Made by a program: the position numbers and the translations under genes. The notes below the pieces were generated by a model, which saw only the letters and a list, made by a program, of their open reading frames with translations, searched no databases and was not told where the DNA came from. A stretch of 64,000 nt of DNA from Labia minor (taxonomy: Eukaryota; Arthropoda; Insecta; Dermaptera; Spongiphoridae), in contig OY720345.1 of NCBI GenBank assembly GCA_963082975.1, positions 76,105,034-76,169,033 of the forward strand. Direction: 5' to 3'. How positions within the stretch are numbered: position 1 is the stretch's first letter; every line of letters starts with the position of its first letter. Positions 61,313 to 64,000 of the stretch are shown piece by piece.

Positions 61313-62427
61313 TACACTCAGTTAGCAAGAGTGCTAATGATGACTTGGTGAGATGCAGAGAGCAAATGATAGCTGAAGGAAATTGAGGGTGGCGTTTAAG
61401 TCGAAAAAAGGTGTGTCGAAACAGGCAACCAATCAGAAGACCCGTTAAGTAAAAATAAGAAGAGGGGAGTTTGAACCTTTTTTCTACCTCCCTATTATAT
61501 TTTTTCAATATTTTGATTTTATTAATTTTTTATCTCTCTTTGTAAAGACGAAATTATAACTTTAAAATGATTTTAAATGTAATCAATCAAAAGTCAGAAA
61601 TTATAATTTAAAAAAATCAAAATTCTTCATAAAAAAAAAATGGCTTTTTATTTTTTCTAATACATTTACCGTGTATATAATATATAGAGATTCTTTATTT
61701 CATTAGATTGAATATTATTTATTAGTAATTCATTTAATAAATATCTAATCGTTATTTGAAATTTATTTAATTATTATTTTAGAATTTATGATGCTTAATC
61801 CAAATTTAATTCGCAGCATGGAACATACGATCAGGACTGTCATTTAGTTGGAGGGGAGCGACCTGAACATTTTTTCAAACTTCTTATTTAAACGGATTTT
61901 AATATTTTGATTATTATTATTAATTAATGTATTATATTTGCATCCCGCCTCGTTTTTGTATTAGATATTGTATCAATATTTTTTATATTTAAAATATTTT
62001 AAAATTTTTTAATTAATTTCGAAAGAAAATTAAAAATATATTTATACAATTTTTGCTAGTATAATAAAATAAGATCTAATGAAATATATTTATTTTTATC
62101 GTCAATTCACAATGTGTCATTTATTATATTATTAATTTGTGAAATGATTACAAATTTTATGTAAAATCCATTCTCTATTCGTTTAGATCAAAAATAATAT
62201 ATTTAATATTTAATATATTGAATATATTTAATACATACTAGAATCAACTCTTGAATATTTTTTTAAACAAGCGGACTATGGACATCTGTATTATTTATTT
62301 TTAATGTTTTGACAAAGTCCCTTTTGTTGTTTTCTTCTTTTGTATTATGTATTGAGAAAGGTAAGTTTTGGAAAGGGCCTTTTGTTGTATTATTATTGTT
62401 TCTCCTTTTTAAGTTAACAAAATACAA

Positions 62428-62623
62428 ATATTCATTAATTATGCTCTAATTAAACACTTGCAAGCTACGAATGTGTTATTTTATTGTATTGTCATCCAGA
62501 ATACATAACTCTGAAAAGTTTCAGAGCGATTGGATGACTGGAAGTGGTCGAAATTTCGATTGCAAGATTTGACGCGAACAGATAAACAAACAAGAAAGCA
62601 AGCTAAGAAAAACGTGGTAAAAA
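62428..62623 (+). repeat. Direct repeat, copy 2
   Basis: Near-identical to 61108-61312 with a shorter AAAC tract. The plus-strand frame 62530-62838 starts inside it and is not a gene. Confidence 0.88.
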
Positions 62624-62769
62624 ATGTCGAAAGTCTGATCGCATGTCAAGAAACACAAAAAATTGAAATTTTCATAATTTGTGTTTGGGCCGCATCTCGA
62701 TGGGTTTTGGGCCGAACTTTAGACACCCCTGATTTAGAAGATCGGATATTGAATAAAATACGAAATTTA

Positions 62770-62770
<1 letters not shown>

Positions 62771-62817
<47 letters not shown>
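62771..62817. repeat. (TA)n microsatellite
   Basis: Continuous TA tract just outside the hAT element. Confidence 0.95.
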
Positions 62818-62818
<1 letters not shown>

Positions 62819-62917
62819 TGGTAGTAAATAATAAATAATTCCAATCACTACACTAACAGAAAATAAAATATAAATAATTTAAAAAAAAAGTTTTTTATAA
62901 ATTAATCTTATCTTCTT

Positions 62918-63508
62918 ATGCTAGCTAAAATTGTTTGTTTGGCCATGGGTTCTCAAAAACCACTCTAACGATTTTTTTGAAATTCACACCAGAGATAGTA
63001 TTTATAAAGAAAAATTAAGTTTTATTGATCATATCTCTGGAAAAATTCATCTTTATTAGTTTTTTTGTTTTTTAATTTAAATGTAAAAATGTGACCTCAC
63101 TATGTCATCCATATTGAAATTTGACTCCCGCCTTTTTTTAAAGGATATTGTATTAATATTTTTTTTATATTTAAAATATTTTAAAATTTTTTATTTAATT
63201 TCGAAATAAAATTAAAAATATGTATTTTAATAATATTTTATAATTATAAATTACGATTTATATTTATCATTCTTCCAATAAAAAAAAAATTTTCATGCAG
63301 TTAGAAACATACCTAATAACCCCAAGTTCCATTCATTTTAATCAGATTGATGCAATGATGCAACATTTAATAATTGTAATAAATAATTAAACAATTGTAT
63401 ATCAGATCGGTGTCCCAAGTATTAATATTACCAGCCAAACCCAATAATAATGAATTATTTTTTTTTAACTTAATTACCGAGCCGAGGCTCGGGGTCCCGG
63501 TACTTATC
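62918..63508 (+). mobile_element. Family E element (tentative)
   Basis: The start TATGCTAGCTAAAATTG and the block TTTTTTGAAATTCACACC match the inverted copy at 49641-50116. The 3' end is the hairpin ACCGAGCCGAGGCTCGGGGT before CCCGGTACTTA. The middle is A/T-rich and diverged, and part (63120-63222) also recurs at about 61945-62041. Confidence 0.45.
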
Positions 63509-63823
63509 GATTAAGGGTTGATTTCTGTAGAGAAAACAAATGATCGTCTTATACTGTGAAGAGTATGGCAGTGAATGACAACCGACTGCGCTCCCTACTC
63601 CACTCACCTGCCAGCAAAGACCAGGCGAAGGAGAGGAGGTTAGGAGAGGGGAACCCGGGAACGAGTGTGGGGGTCCGCACAAGACAAGAAATACACTCGG
63701 ACTATTATTTACTAAATGTAGTACTTAAATAATTTTAATTTTTAAAGTTAAAGCAACTTTTTAATGTGTACGATTATATTTTTTTAATGCTTTAAAATGT
63801 GATTAAATTTCGATTTCGATTTT
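63509..63823. other. G+C-richer non-coding segment
   Basis: 63509-63700 has balanced composition. The minus frame 63470-63682 starts in it and ends within the E hairpin, with no domain. Single-copy. Confidence 0.35.
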
Positions 63824-64000
63824 TTTTCTATCTCGTCAAAGATACAATTGCGATCACGAAAATTTTCGATGTCGAGATTTTGATGTTTTTATATGTTTTG
63901 AAGGTTCCTGAATCATAAATATTATTTATTAATTAATTAAATTTAATGTAAATATAATATATGTTAATTAATCCAATTCAAATTGCGAGATAGTCGAGTG
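63824..64000 (+). mobile_element. Family D element, internally deleted, cut by window end
   Basis: Begins TTTTCTATCTCGTCAAAGAT and GCGATCACGAAAATTTTCG; after TTCCTGAATCA it jumps to TAAATATTATTTATTAATTA. It reaches GCGAGATAGTCGAGTG at the window edge, where the terminal hairpin would follow. Confidence 0.85.

Larger units (their letters stand above)
59799..62731. mobile_element. Large non-autonomous hAT-type element (composite)
   Basis: Ends CAGAGGTGTCTAAAC and the inverse of CAGGGGTGTCTAAAG, with subterminal TGGGCCGCA motifs on both sides. Flanks atttaaat and atttagaa match at 6 of 8 positions. There is no transposase frame inside. The 2.9-kb interior carries a perfect 160-bp inverted repeat and a pair of about 190-bp direct repeats, so it has collected other sequences. 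The termini alone make hAT likely. Confidence 0.7.

Overview
This is a very A+T-rich stretch of animal nuclear DNA, most likely from an arthropod. The one host gene has a spliced structure with GT/AG ends. The mobile elements are mariner (irritans type), hAT, non-LTR retrotransposon fragments, a tRNA-derived SINE and many Helentron/DINE-1-like non-autonomous elements, a mix typical of arthropods. The species cannot be named from the sequence. There is no prokaryotic gene organisation.

The only intact protein-coding gene I can support is a two-exon ubiquilin (35701-37453, + strand). It has an N-terminal ubiquitin-like domain, an STI1-type region and a C-terminal UBA domain. At about 431 residues it is compact, and its 457-bp intron holds a MITE with long terminal inverted repeats. 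Nearly all other open frames lie inside repeats.

The rest is repeat-dominated. Three abundant families, called A, B and D here, share one architecture: a TTTTAC 5' terminus, 10-12 bp subterminal inverted repeats, an ATGTCTGT core followed in most copies by a microsatellite, a central block with GATGAAATTTGG and CCGGAAG, and a 3' terminal hairpin. Family A has about 10 copies (1172, 8331, 12756, 16681, 18883 on +; 31321, 32671, 46084, 47730, 51141 on -). Family D has about 15 units from 6472 to the window end, including an inverted dimer and a tandem dimer. Family B has two copies, each containing an A element. They fit non-autonomous Helentron relatives (HINEs) but form an apparently undescribed set. 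A looser fourth family (E) is seen at 9207, 49641 and 62918.

Other mobile DNA comprises hAT elements or MITEs with 8-bp target duplications (112, 9569, 12143, 34162, 40919, 47023, 59799), mariner remnants (5469, 14645, 24880, 30727, 54012) and a short mariner-type MITE (37926), reverse-transcriptase fragments (9905, 55600), and a SINE (42825, 43935, 56570). At 12143-13546 three elements are nested, and at 59891-60749 a perfect 160-bp inverted repeat forms a large hairpin.

Between the repeats lie short G+C-richer, non-coding, apparently single-copy islands roughly every few kilobases (for example 13900-14380, 21480-21800, 26340-26660, 32150-32560, 40060-40270, 49140-49490, 50500-50760, 58190-58560). 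They could be regulatory DNA of a neighbouring gene outside the window. That is inference only.
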